Below, one piece after another: positions 8,483-16,966 of a stretch of DNA of 64,000 nt. The DNA lies in contig NZ_JAUEQY010000007.1 of the NCBI RefSeq assembly GCF_030406325.1, positions 290,122-354,121 on the forward strand. The letters are read 5' to 3'. The DNA is from Actinomadura sp. DC4. GTDB lineage: Bacteria > Actinomycetota > Actinomycetes > Streptosporangiales > Streptosporangiaceae. Positions within the stretch are counted from its first letter, which is position 1. Each line of letters begins with the position of its first letter. Under the pieces are notes generated by a model. The model was given only the letters and a program-made list of their open reading frames with translations. It was not told the DNA's origin and ran no database searches. Position numbers and translations under genes: made by a program.

Positions 8483-9588
8483 CAGCCTCCTCCTGTCTGC
8501 CGTACGAGCATGTCGACGACGCCGGGCAGGCCGTCCGCCGCGGCGTCGCGCTGGCGGACCGCGCCCGTACCCCGGTGCCGTACCTCTCTGACCAGGGCGT
8601 TCACCACCGCCTCGTCTCCGGCATCCTCCAGCGCGGGCCGTACGCGGACGAGCAGTTCGTCCAGCAGCCACGTCGCGGGGACGCGGCGCTCGTCGACGGG
8701 GTGGATGCCCGGCCCGTCGAGCCCGTGGCGGGCCGCGGACCAGAGGGCGGTGGCGCAGACCTGATCGGCGACCGGTGGCGCCTCGCGGCCCGCGGCGAGG
8801 TCGTCCAGGGCGGTGCGTACCAGGGCGCGTACGAGCGCGGCCTGCAGGACCGCCTCGTCGACCGTGGGCGCCGTGTCGGCCGCCCGTACCTCCACGGTGG
8901 GCAGCCGCGGCGAGGGCCGGGCCAGCCAGTAGGTCGTGGTCCGGTCCGCGAGGACGCCGAGGTCGACCAGCCGCTCCAGCCGCCGGTCGTACTCGGCCGC
9001 CGAGCCGGACCACGGCGGCACGCCGAACCCGGGAAACCGCGCCTGGGTCTGGACGCGCCAGCTCCCGTAGCCGGAGTCGCACCCCCGGTCGAAGGGCGAG
9101 TTGGCCGACAGGGCGAGAAGCGTCGGCAGCCAGGGGCGCAGATGGTTGACGACCGCGACGGCCAGCTCGGGATCGGGCACGCCGACGTGCACATGGCAGC
9201 CGCACGCCTCGTAGCCCGCCACCGCCCCGGCCAGGATCTCGCTGACCCGCGCGAAGTGCTCGCCCGGCATGAACGGGGCCGTGGGCCCGGCCAGCACCGG
9301 GATGCCGGTGGCGACGAGCCGCACCCCTTCGGCGACGGCGGCCTTGGCGAGGCATTCTCGCGCCTCGGCGAGCTGACCGCGCAGACCCGGCAGGTCGGAG
9401 CAGACCCCGGTCGCGGCCTCGACCTGCGTGGCGACCAGCTCGGTCTGAAACGCGGTCTCCGGGACGGCCGACGTCTTGATCGCGCGGGCCAGCACCGCGG
9501 CCGCCCGCGGCACCGTACGGCGGGTCTCGGTGTCGACGAGGAGGAACTCCTCCTCCACCCCCACCGTAAGACCGCTGATGTTCCCCAG
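8482..9588 (-). CDS. Carboxylate-amine ligase, glutamate-cysteine ligase family 2 (YbdK type)
   Basis: The family signature starts at LTVGVEEEFLLVD, which holds the Glu metal ligands, and continues with CGCHVHVGVPD and PTVEVRAADT. The ATP-grasp-like GCS2 fold joins glutamate to an amine in ATP-dependent manner. I set the start at a CTG at 9588 because GGGAGG lies six bases upstream (9600-9595) and homology begins just inside. An ATG at 9681 would add 31 residues unlike the family and has no good ribosome site; a GTG at 9564 is the remaining option. It is coupled to the iron-redox gene by a 4-bp overlap. Confidence 0.85.
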   Translation of the reverse strand: MGNISGLTVGVEEEFLLVDTETRRTVPRAAAVLARAIKTSAVPETAFQTELVATQVEAATGVCSDLPGLRGQLAEARECLAKAAVAEGVRLVATGIPVLAGPTAPFMPGEHFARVSEILAGAVAGYEACGCHVHVGVPDPELAVAVVNHLRPWLPTLLALSANSPFDRGCDSGYGSWRVQTQARFPGFGVPPWSGSAAEYDRRLERLVDLGVLADRTTTYWLARPSPRLPTVEVRAADTAPTVDEAVLQAALVRALVRTALDDLAAGREAPPVADQVCATALWSAARHGLDGPGIHPVDERRVPATWLLDELLVRVRPALEDAGDEAVVNALVREVRHRGTGAVRQRDAAADGLPGVVDMLVRQTGGG

Positions 9589-9799
9589 CGCGCACCTCCC
9601 CGGCAACCGACCGCGGAGGGCCCGAAGCGACGCGCCCCTGGCCCCTGTGAGCAGCAAAAATGCTCCGTTGGCCTGATTCATGCCCGCAGAACCGGGCGCT
9701 GATGCGGTCCGGGGGTCCCGGAACGAGAGGCGGGCTCATGGGCGGAGCCTTTCGCGCCGGGGCGGGAGCCTGGGGGCGGCGCGGGCCATGGTGCGGGAG

Positions 9800-10165
9800 G
9801 GTCTCCTTGGGCGCCTGCCGGGCTTGGGCGCGGACGACCATCTGCGCCTTCAACCGGGCGCCGAGACAGCAGCCGCGAATCCCTGTCCGAAGATCCAGGG
9901 GCGTCCTCGAATGCGCGGAACAGGGGGCATGCCGCGCTCCAGCGCGGGGCGAGCCGACCGCTCCGAACCAGAGCCGAGGGCATGTCCAGCTCCTGACCGA
10001 AAGTCAGATGCCGGGCCGGCACGCGGCCGGCGCCGCCTCCAGGCCGTTGTCGGAGGCGGGCCGCGTCTTACGAATCCCGAAGACGCAGGCCGATCCGAGC
10101 CAGGGCCGAAGACATGTCCAGCTCCTGACCGAAGGTCAGCGGCATGCGGTCGGCGCCGTTCTCGG
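9800..10165 (-). pseudogene. Three decayed copies of a cytochrome P450 heme-binding/C-terminal region
   Basis: No gene fits here. Translating the minus strand in pieces gives three degenerate versions of the same P450 segment found intact just upstream. Piece C (about 9800-9900) reads IFGQG...SAPG then, after a 7-base deletion and frame change, LKAQMVVRAQARQAP; this matches FGQGLHFCLGAP and LEAQIVFHALARRAP. Pieces A (9957-10030) and B (10089-10165) both carry HLTFGQELDM-type or shifted versions and share a near-identical direct repeat (9981-10007 and 10113-10139). The heme Cys is lost in every piece. Non-functional relics. Confidence 0.7.
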
Positions 10166-10190
10166 CCGGTGGAACGGCAGGTGGGCCGTG

Positions 10191-10770
10191 TCAGCGCAGG
10201 AAGACCGGGAGGCGGCTCGGGCCGCGGAGCAGGAGGGTGTCCTTCCAGTCCGGCTCGCCGGCCAGGCCCAGCCGGGGTGCCCGCCGGGCCAGGGCGTGGA
10301 AGACGATCTGGGCCTCCAGCCGGGCCAGGGGCGCGCCGAGGCAGAAGTGCAGGCCCTGGCCGAAGGCGAGGTGCCGGGTCGGCGCGCGGCCGATGTCGAA
10401 CCGTTCGGGGTCCTCGAAGGCGGCGGGGTCGCGGTTCGCGGCACCGATCAGCAGCAGCACCCGTGTGCCACGGGCCACGGTGCGGGCGAGTGTCGTCTCC
10501 ATCAGGCGGGTGAGCTGGGCGTGGGGTTCGCGTAGCCCGGCCGCGAGTGTCTCCATCGCGTCCGGGTTGCGCACCGCGTACAGCCAGAACTCCGCCTGCA
10601 GCGGGGCGAAGTCGGTGTCCTTGTCGGCGACCTCGACGAGGATCCGGCCGAGCGCCTTCGCCGAGTCCTCGATGCCGGCCTTCGCGTCGGCGTGGGCCTG
10701 GCTCGCCTCGTCGATCAGCGCACTGGACCGGGTGGTCAGCAGCTCGATGAACAGCTGCTCCTTGCCTCCG
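10191..10770 (-). pseudogene. Chimeric remnant: TetR C-terminal half joined to cytochrome P450 C-terminus
   Basis: One open frame, without a proper start, runs GGKEQLFIELL ... FWLYAVRNPDAMETL (a TetR ligand domain beginning just after the helix-turn-helix) into GTRVLLLIGAANRDPAAF, then HLAFGQGLHFCLGAPLARLEAQIV (P450 heme loop with the Cys). The join is near 10480. The N-terminal DNA-binding half of TetR and about three quarters of the P450 are missing, and in-frame stops lie just upstream. A GTG at 10574 could still start a 127-residue product, but no P450 activity is possible. Confidence 0.75.
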
Positions 10771-10777
10771 GTTCACA

Positions 10778-10803
10778 AACACTATTCAAATAGCGAACAC
10801 TAT
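10778..10803. repeat. AT-rich direct repeat, possible relic operator
   Basis: AACACTAT occurs at 10778-10785 and again at 10796-10803, 18 bp apart. CTATT and AATAG form a small inverted repeat in between. The patch sits exactly where the TetR relic breaks off. It resembles the AGTGTT-containing operators that many TetR genes carry in front of them, so it may be what is left of the promoter. Confidence 0.35.
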
Positions 10804-10814
10804 GTCGAACAAGT

Positions 10815-11090
10815 CTGGACCAGCAGGTCCTGGACCAGCTGGAACCCCGCGATCGGGCGGCCGAACTGCTCGCGCTCCTTCGCGTACGCGAAGGCGAGCT
10901 CGCACGCGCCCATCATGACGCCGACGGCGAAGGTGGCGTTGCCGACATGGACGGGTCGACGCGGTTCATCTCCAGCGCGACGAACCCGGTCAGCAGGCTC
11001 CGCGCCCCGCGCGAGGCCGGCCCCGCGATGTCCGGCTCCGCGAAACCGGGAACGAGGTGGTGGGGGAACTCCGCCGCGCCCCGGTCGCCG
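10815..11090 (-). pseudogene. Internally deleted acyl-CoA dehydrogenase remnant
   Basis: Minus-strand pieces are recognisable in two frames: HLVPGFAEPDIAG...LLTGFVALEMNRVDPSM (N-terminal helical domain) and VGNATFAVGVMMGACELAFAYAKEREQFGRPIAG (C-terminal domain around the conserved REQFGRPI). The whole middle beta domain with the catalytic region is missing and the two pieces are out of frame, meeting near 10960. A stop follows soon after. It belongs with the adjacent TetR/P450 relics as one decayed block. Confidence 0.7.
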
Positions 11091-11165
11091 GTCTCCTACC
11101 TCCCCTCAGGCGGGATGCTCGCCGATCCCCGGATGAGGGGCGGATGACGGGGTAGGCGCACCACT

Positions 11166-12197
11166 ATGCGGATCGTCATCACCGGAGCCACGGGCAACGT
11201 CGGGACCAGCACCGTACGGGCCCTGGCGGCCGACCCTGCCGTCACGTCGCTCCTGTGCCTCGCCCGCCGTACGCCGGACTGGCAGGTCCCGAAGGCCGAG
11301 TGGGCGCGGGCGGACGTCGCCGAGACCGACCTGGTGCCGCTGCTGCGCGGCGCGGACGCGGTCATCCACCTGGCCTGGGCGTTCCAGCCGACCCACGACG
11401 CCGCGGCGACCTGGCGGACCAACGTCACGGGGAGCACGCGGGTGTTCTCGGCGGTGGCCGCGGCCGGCGTGCCCGCGCTGGTCCACGCCTCGTCGGTCGG
11501 CGCCTACTCCCCCGGCCCCAAGGACCGGGCGGTGGACGAGTCCTGGCCCACCGACGGCTGGCCGGGCGCCTCCTACACCCGCGAGAAGGCCTACCTGGAG
11601 CGCGTCCTGGACGCCTTCGAGGCCAGGAACCCCGGCTGCCGGGTGGTCCGGCTCCGGCCCGGTTTCATCTTCAAGCGGGAGGCCGCGCAGGAGCAGCGCC
11701 GCATCTTCGGCGGCCCGCTCGTGCCCACCGTGGACGTACGCCGGCTGCCGGTCGTGCCCGACGTCCCCGGGCTGCGCTTCCAGGTCGTGGCCGCCGAGGA
11801 CGCCGCCGAGGCGTACCGGCTGGCCGCTCTGGGAGAGGCGCGGGGGCCGTTCAACATCGCCGCCGAACCGCCGGTCGGCACTCCCGAGCTGGCCGAGGCC
11901 CTGGACGCCCGGCCCGTACGCGTGCCGGCCACCCTCGTCCGTACGGCCGTGGCCGCCGGCTGGCACCTCAACCTGGTCCCGGCCTCGCCCGGCCTGTTCG
12001 ACGCCGTGCTGCGGCTGCCGATCATGGACACGGCGCGGGCGCGTACCGAGCTCGGGTGGACGCCGCGGCGGAGCGCGGTGGAGGCTCTACAGGAGTTCTT
12101 CGCCGGGCTGAGCGCGGGAGAGGGCATGGACACGCCGCCGCTGGCCGCGCGTACGGGCGGCCGGGTACGGGAGTTCCTGACGAGCCGCCGGCTGTGA
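11166..12197 (+). CDS. NAD-dependent epimerase/dehydratase (extended SDR)
   Basis: 343 residues. It begins MRIVITGATGNVGTSTVRAL, the GxxGxxG dinucleotide-binding motif, with a conserved Asp after strand 3 and a SSVGAYSPGP active-site region. The catalytic Tyr/Lys pair appears to be YTREK (about residue 138-142). The substrate is uncertain; a sugar nucleotide or sterol-like substrate would fit. It is followed 66 bp downstream by a phospholipase gene on the same strand and may be cotranscribed with it. Confidence 0.85.
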   Translation: MRIVITGATGNVGTSTVRALAADPAVTSLLCLARRTPDWQVPKAEWARADVAETDLVPLLRGADAVIHLAWAFQPTHDAAATWRTNVTGSTRVFSAVAAAGVPALVHASSVGAYSPGPKDRAVDESWPTDGWPGASYTREKAYLERVLDAFEARNPGCRVVRLRPGFIFKREAAQEQRRIFGGPLVPTVDVRRLPVVPDVPGLRFQVVAAEDAAEAYRLAALGEARGPFNIAAEPPVGTPELAEALDARPVRVPATLVRTAVAAGWHLNLVPASPGLFDAVLRLPIMDTARARTELGWTPRRSAVEALQEFFAGLSAGEGMDTPPLAARTGGRVREFLTSRRL

Positions 12198-12263
12198 CGG
12201 GTGGTGATCGATGGCGCGAAAGGGGTACAAGGTGCTACCTCCGTACCAACGACGGGAGACGAT

Positions 12264-13088
12264 GTGGCAGATCACAAAACCGCTTTCGTACTCGGCGGCG
12301 GGGGCCTGCTCGGCGCGTACGAGGTGGGCATGCTCCGCGCGCTCACCGAGGCCGGCATCAGCCCCGACCTGGTCGTCGGCACGTCGGTGGGCGCGTTCAA
12401 CGGCGCGTTCGTCGCCGCGGACCCGGCGAGCGCCGTCGACCTGCTGACCAAGGCCTGGCAGGGCGAGGGCGCGGGCTCGGTGTTCTCCGGCTCGTTCCTG
12501 GCCCGCATGTCCACGCTGGTCCGCTCGGGTACCCACCTGCACTCGACGAGCCTGCTGTCCACGGCGCTGGAGACGTTCATCCCGGCCGAGCGGATCGAGG
12601 ATCTCGCGGTCCCGTTCCACTGCGTGGCCGCCAACATCGAGCGCGCCGAGGCCCGCTGGTTCACCCGCGGCCCCCTGGTCCCGGCCGTTCTCGCCTCCTG
12701 CGCCGTGCCCGGCGTCCTCCCGCCGGTCCGCATCGGCGAGGAGCACTTCTACGACGGCGGGCTCGTGCACAGCATCCCGATCGGCCGCGCGGTCCGCGAG
12801 GGCGCCCGGACGATCTACGTCCTGCAGGTGGGCCGGATCGAGAGCCCGCTCACCGCGCCGCGACGACCCTGGCAGGTCGGGCTGGTCGCCTTCGAGATCG
12901 CCCGGCGGCACCGCTTCGCCGAGGAGATGTCCGAGCTGCCGGACGACGTGACCGTCCACCTGCTGCCCACGGGAGGGGCGGGCCCCGGGAACGGCCTCTC
13001 CCAACTGCGCTATCGTGACGCGTCGCGTGTCGAGGACAACATCGAAAGGGCCTATGCGGCAAGTAGCGCCTACCTCGCGCGTGGCTGA
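12264..13088 (+). CDS. Patatin-like phospholipase
   Basis: 274 residues from a GTG at 12264 with GGGAGA upstream; an earlier GTG at 12201 would add 21 unlike-family residues. All active-site elements are present: the oxyanion loop LGGGGLLGAYEVG, the nucleophile elbow GTSVG (Ser about residue 41) and the catalytic Asp in YDGGLVHSIP. There is no signal peptide. The family hydrolyses acyl esters of phospholipids. An acyltransferase follows 18 bp downstream, which suggests a lipid remodelling pair that removes and re-adds acyl chains. Confidence 0.9.
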   Translation: MADHKTAFVLGGGGLLGAYEVGMLRALTEAGISPDLVVGTSVGAFNGAFVAADPASAVDLLTKAWQGEGAGSVFSGSFLARMSTLVRSGTHLHSTSLLSTALETFIPAERIEDLAVPFHCVAANIERAEARWFTRGPLVPAVLASCAVPGVLPPVRIGEEHFYDGGLVHSIPIGRAVREGARTIYVLQVGRIESPLTAPRRPWQVGLVAFEIARRHRFAEEMSELPDDVTVHLLPTGGAGPGNGLSQLRYRDASRVEDNIERAYAASSAYLARG

Positions 13089-13106
13089 CCCCCTGGGAGC
13101 GGCCCT

Positions 13107-14078
13107 ATGGTCCCGCCGCGTTTCGTACGGCGGCTGGTCTTCACGCCCCTGCTGATCGCCCTCGCGATCACGGCGGGCGTGCTCTCGCCGCTTCTCCTTC
13201 TGGTCGGGCTCCTCGCCTCTCACGGCCGGCACCGGCTGCTGCGGCTCACCGTGGTCGCGGTCGCCTGGATGGAGCTGGAGGTCGCCGCGGTCTCCGCCAC
13301 GTTCGCGCTGTGGGTGTCCGGCAACGGCTCCCGGCGCGACCGGTACTACGACCTGTGCGGATGGTTCCTCGGCCGCGTGTACCGGATCGCGACGCGGGCC
13401 TTCGGGCTCGTCGTGGAGATCCAGGAGCCGCTGAACGCCTCCACGGACCGGCCGGTGATCGTCCTGAGCCGGCACGCCGGGCCGGGCGACTCGTTCCTCA
13501 TCGTGCACTTCCTGCTCAACGTGTACGGACGCCGCCCGCGCATCGTCCTGAAGGCCGCCCTGCAGCTCGACCCGGCGCTCGACGCGGTGCTGAACCGGCT
13601 GCCCAACGCGTTCGTGTCCGGCAGCGGCGCGCCGCGCGAGGACGCGGTCACCGCGATCGAGCGGCTCGCCGCCGGCATGGACGGCGGCGACGCGATGCTG
13701 ATCTTCCCCGAGGGCGGCAACTTCACCCCGCACCGCCGCGTACGCGCCATCCGGCACCTGTGGCGGCAGGGCCACCGGACGCGGGCGTCCCGCGCGCGGA
13801 GGATGGAGAACGTCCTGCCGCCGCACCTGGCCGGCACGCTCGCCGCGATCGAGGCCGCCCCCGCCGCCGACGTGATCTTCGTCGCGCACACCGGGTCGGA
13901 CGACCTGCTCTCGGTCGGCGACGTCTGGCGCGCGCTCCCGATGCGCCGGCCCATGCGCGCCCGGTGGTGGCGAGTGCCGTACGAGGAGATCCCCGCCGAC
14001 GGCCGCGAACGCTGGCTCTATGACTGGTGGGAGACCATCGACACCTGGATCGCGGACAACCGGCCGGTCACGGAGTAG
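13107..14078 (+). CDS. 1-acyl-sn-glycerol-3-phosphate acyltransferase family protein
   Basis: 323 residues. Two N-terminal membrane helices (about residues 10-35 and 45-75) are followed by the PlsC domain. HAGPGD is the catalytic HX4D box and LIFPEGGNFTP is the substrate-phosphate EGG box. A C-terminal DWWETIDTWI segment closes the protein. It likely acylates a lysophospholipid at the membrane, in the same transcription unit as the patatin phospholipase. A degenerate copy of its last 20 codons lies about 200 bp downstream. Confidence 0.87.
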   Translation: MVPPRFVRRLVFTPLLIALAITAGVLSPLLLLVGLLASHGRHRLLRLTVVAVAWMELEVAAVSATFALWVSGNGSRRDRYYDLCGWFLGRVYRIATRAFGLVVEIQEPLNASTDRPVIVLSRHAGPGDSFLIVHFLLNVYGRRPRIVLKAALQLDPALDAVLNRLPNAFVSGSGAPREDAVTAIERLAAGMDGGDAMLIFPEGGNFTPHRRVRAIRHLWRQGHRTRASRARRMENVLPPHLAGTLAAIEAAPAADVIFVAHTGSDDLLSVGDVWRALPMRRPMRARWWRVPYEEIPADGRERWLYDWWETIDTWIADNRPVTE

Positions 14079-14254
14079 CCCTCGCCACCGTTCCGCGCGG
14101 TCGAAGAACATTGCACAGCGCGGTCACAACGGTCAGACCGGTGCAAGGTACGGTCAACGCGGTCACAGAATGGACCAACCGGGCTACAGAGTCGTACCAG
14201 TCAATTTCCCCGGCCCCGGCGACGAGCGGCTCCGCACCGGCACGACGCCATCCC

Positions 14255-14314
14255 CGTGACGGCGAACACCGGCTCCACGCCTGGTGGCAGACCATTGACA
14301 CCGGGATCCCCGCA
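14255..14314 (+). pseudogene. Relic of a second acyltransferase 3' end
   Basis: Within the 421-bp gap after the acyltransferase gene, 20 codons read RDGEHRLHAWWQTIDTGIPA. This aligns without gaps to the gene's own tail (ADGRERWLYDWWETIDTWIA). Nothing upstream of it is recognisable as acyltransferase. The short match suggests the leftover of a duplicated or exchanged paralogue. The rest of the gap holds no gene I can support, except the inverted repeat at 14397-14418. Confidence 0.5.
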
Positions 14315-14396
14315 GCGGAACAGTGCCGTGTCGCGGATGCCACCGTCCCGAGGTGATGGTTCCGCGACACTGGGTTAGCGCATCGTTCGTAGTACT

Positions 14397-14418
14397 TCTA
14401 CCGAGCTAGCCCGGTAGA
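14397..14418. promoter_or_regulatory. Inverted repeat upstream of two-component system
   Basis: TCTACCG (14397-14403) and CGGTAGA (14412-14418) are perfect 7-bp arms around an 8-base spacer, 80 bp before the sensor kinase start. Locally AT-rich sequence follows. It could be an autoregulatory operator of the response regulator or a weak terminator of the lipid genes. There is no T-run to favour the terminator. Confidence 0.4.
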
Positions 14419-14499
14419 GACCGATAGGTATTGGTTGCGAAGCTTCTGCGTGGTCAGCCGGGAGACTGCCAGTCGGTGACGTGACAGAAGGGGAGTGTC

Positions 14500-16236
14500 A
14501 TGACGGCCGCGCTTTCGTCCACCAGGGCCGGACGGGCTCAGGCAACCGTCCTGCCCGGGCACGGATGGCGGCTGAAGCCGCTGGCGGTGCGAGTGGCGTT
14601 GGTGTTGGCGGTGCTGGTCCCCGCGCTGGCCGAGGGTGGTCTCTGGGTCCGTCACCCACTGACGACCGTGGTGAACCTGCTGGTCGCCGCAGGGGCTGTG
14701 GGAGCGGGGGCGCTCCTGGCCGGCGACGTTCAGCAGCGAGTCACGGGCTATGCGTTGATCGCGTCAGGGGTGGTTCGTCCGCTGGGGTGGGCGGACGAGT
14801 GGGTGACGGGCCCGGGACCGCTGTACTCAGCGGTGTTCGGCTACTTATCGATCACTTTGACCGCGTGGGCGCTCCTGCGCTATCCCGGATCGTCGCTCGG
14901 CCGGTTCCGGCGCCGGTTCATGATCGCGCTGGCCTCGTGGCTGATCGGCGTGCCGGCGATCCAGGTGTGCGTCGCGCGGCCGGAGTGGGTCGGCGACGAG
15001 AACGCCACCTCGGCGACCTGGTGGCCCTACCTCTGGGTCAACCGCCCGGTGTTCGACCTGGTGACCCACGCGCTGATGGCCGGTTCGGCGCTGCTGGCGG
15101 TCGCCTATCTCGCGCTCATGGTGCGCCAGGTGGCCGTCGGCGGCCGGAGTGAGCGCGCCGTACGTCTGCCCGTCGCCGTCGCGGGCATGCTCGCCGCGGT
15201 GGTGTCGGGCTCGGTCCTGGTCGTGACCACCATCACCGGACCACACGAGGAGGTGTTCGCGATCGAAGGGATGGCCCAGTTGAGCGTGCCGATCGCGTTC
15301 CTGGTCTCGTTCGCCCAGCGGCGGCTGACGCGACTGTCGACGCTGGTGTCGGTGCTCGACACCACGAACCCGACGACCCACCTGCTGCGTCAGCTCTTGC
15401 GCCACAACCTGCGCGACCCGGGGCTGGACCTGCTGGTCTGGTCCGACGCCGACAAGAAATACCTCACGGTCGACGGGGAGCCCGCCGAGGCCCGCGCCTT
15501 CTCGCCCGGCCGCCAGACCATCCCGGTGCAAGGGCGGGCGGACCGCCCGCTGGCGCTGCTCGTGGTGGAGGCCGACGCGGCCGGCGACTCCGACCTGGTC
15601 GACGCCGCGGTGGCGATCAGCAAGCTCGCCCTCGAGAACCTCATGCTCTCGCGCCGCCTGCTGACCGCCGACTACGACGCGCGCCAGCTCATCGTGGCCG
15701 ACCTGCACGACGGGGCGCAGAAGGACCTGTGCGCGCTGCGGGTGGCCCTGTCCAAGCTCAGCAGCGCCGACCCCGCGCGGCTGCCGGTCCTGGTGGAGGA
15801 GGCCGACCGGCTCGTCGCGGGCGCGCTGCACGAGCTGCGCGACCTGGCCCACGGCGTCTATCCGCACACCCTGACCCACGCCGGGCTCGCCGCGGCGATC
15901 GAGGAGACGGCCGACGGCCTCGACCTCATCGTCCACCTCACCGCGCCGGAACACCGCCTGCCGACCACGGTGGAGAAGACGCTGTACTTCTTCGCCAGCG
16001 AGGCGCTGACCAACGCGCACAAGCACGCCGGCACCATCCACATCGAGGTCGAGATCCGGCAGGCCGGAGGTGTCGTGGTCGCCGAGGTCCGCGACGACGG
16101 CGTCGGCGGGGCCGACGCCGAGGGCCCGGGTCTGGCCCGGCTGCGCGACCGCATCGAGGCGCACGGCGGCCGCCTGCACATCCACAGCCCCCACGGCACC
16201 GGAACCCGCGTGGTCGCGAGGATCCCATGCGTGTGA
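14500..16236 (+). CDS. Sensor histidine kinase, NarL/DesK type, multi-pass membrane
   Basis: 578 residues. The N-terminal ~270 residues contain about eight hydrophobic helices, then a GAF-like linker. The dimerisation box VADLHDGAQKDLCALRVALSK has the phospho-accepting His near residue 403, the HisKA_3 pattern. The ATPase domain has FFASEALTNAHKHA (N box) and DDGVGG (G1). The start follows an AAGGGGAG site. The membrane part probably senses an envelope or lipid signal. The response regulator gene overlaps by 10 bp, so the two form one operon. Confidence 0.93.
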   Translation: MTAALSSTRAGRAQATVLPGHGWRLKPLAVRVALVLAVLVPALAEGGLWVRHPLTTVVNLLVAAGAVGAGALLAGDVQQRVTGYALIASGVVRPLGWADEWVTGPGPLYSAVFGYLSITLTAWALLRYPGSSLGRFRRRFMIALASWLIGVPAIQVCVARPEWVGDENATSATWWPYLWVNRPVFDLVTHALMAGSALLAVAYLALMVRQVAVGGRSERAVRLPVAVAGMLAAVVSGSVLVVTTITGPHEEVFAIEGMAQLSVPIAFLVSFAQRRLTRLSTLVSVLDTTNPTTHLLRQLLRHNLRDPGLDLLVWSDADKKYLTVDGEPAEARAFSPGRQTIPVQGRADRPLALLVVEADAAGDSDLVDAAVAISKLALENLMLSRRLLTADYDARQLIVADLHDGAQKDLCALRVALSKLSSADPARLPVLVEEADRLVAGALHELRDLAHGVYPHTLTHAGLAAAIEETADGLDLIVHLTAPEHRLPTTVEKTLYFFASEALTNAHKHAGTIHIEVEIRQAGGVVVAEVRDDGVGGADAEGPGLARLRDRIEAHGGRLHIHSPHGTGTRVVARIPCV

Positions 16237-16925
16237 TCATCGCCGACGACGTGCCCATGCTGCGGGACCTCTACCGCCAGAGCATCCAGGCCCTCGGCGT
16301 CGACGTGGTGGCCGAGGCCGCGACAACCGCCGAGCTGCTGATCCACGTCGGTGACCACCGGCCCGACGCCGTGCTGGTCGACATCAACTTCGGCGGCCAC
16401 CACGGCCGTCCTCAGGACGACGACGGCCTGCACGCCGCCGAGCGGCTGCGCGCCGACGACCCGCTGCTGGGCATCGTGATGTTCTCGGTGCACATGACCC
16501 CGGCCTACCTGCGCCGCATCACCGCGATCGGCGACGGCACGCACATCGGCTACCTCGGCAAGGAGCGCATCAAGGACGCCCGTACGATCGTCGACGCCCT
16601 GGCCCGCGTCATCGCCGGCGAGACGGTCATCGACCGGACGCTGGCCGGGCAGATGCTGCGCACGCGCCGCGTCCAGGACCCCATGGCCCGGCTGACCGCC
16701 CGCCAGCGCGAGGCGCTCGAACTCCTCGCCCAGGGCCGTACGAACAAGGCCATCGCCGAGCAGATGAAGGTCGCGGTCCCGACCGTGGAGGCCTACCTCA
16801 GCGAGGTCTTCAAGGCCCTCGACATCCCGACCTCCCCCGACGACCACAAACGTGTCCTGGCCGTCCTGACCTGGCTCCGCAGCGCGGGCGCCCGGCCCTT
16901 CGACACCCGTGGTCACCAGGGCTGA
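16227..16925 (+). CDS. NarL/FixJ-family response regulator
   Basis: 232 residues. The receiver domain has the acidic pair ADD (residues 6-8) and the phospho-acceptor Asp52 in LVDINF. The LuxR-type DNA-binding domain occupies about 150-215 (LTARQREALELLAQGRTNKAIAEQM). The usual switch Lys appears as GYLGKERI. A VPTVEAYLSEVFKALDI recognition segment completes it. It is the cognate partner of the upstream kinase. An Hsp70-like gene starts 42 bp later on the same strand and might be cotranscribed. Confidence 0.93.
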   Translation: MRVIIADDVPMLRDLYRQSIQALGVDVVAEAATTAELLIHVGDHRPDAVLVDINFGGHHGRPQDDDGLHAAERLRADDPLLGIVMFSVHMTPAYLRRITAIGDGTHIGYLGKERIKDARTIVDALARVIAGETVIDRTLAGQMLRTRRVQDPMARLTARQREALELLAQGRTNKAIAEQMKVAVPTVEAYLSEVFKALDIPTSPDDHKRVLAVLTWLRSAGARPFDTRGHQG

Positions 16926-16966
16926 CCCGTGATCCGGCCGAGATGACCGCGCGTAGAGGAGTTTCG

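Noticed and set aside
10191..10574. Functional cytochrome P450
   Set aside because: Only the last ~100 residues are present, fused to a TetR tail; no oxygen-binding helix or ExxR motif.
14397..14418. Intrinsic terminator for the lipid genes
   Set aside because: The arms are short, there is no T-run and the site is 320 bp from the acyltransferase stop; kept only as an inverted repeat.
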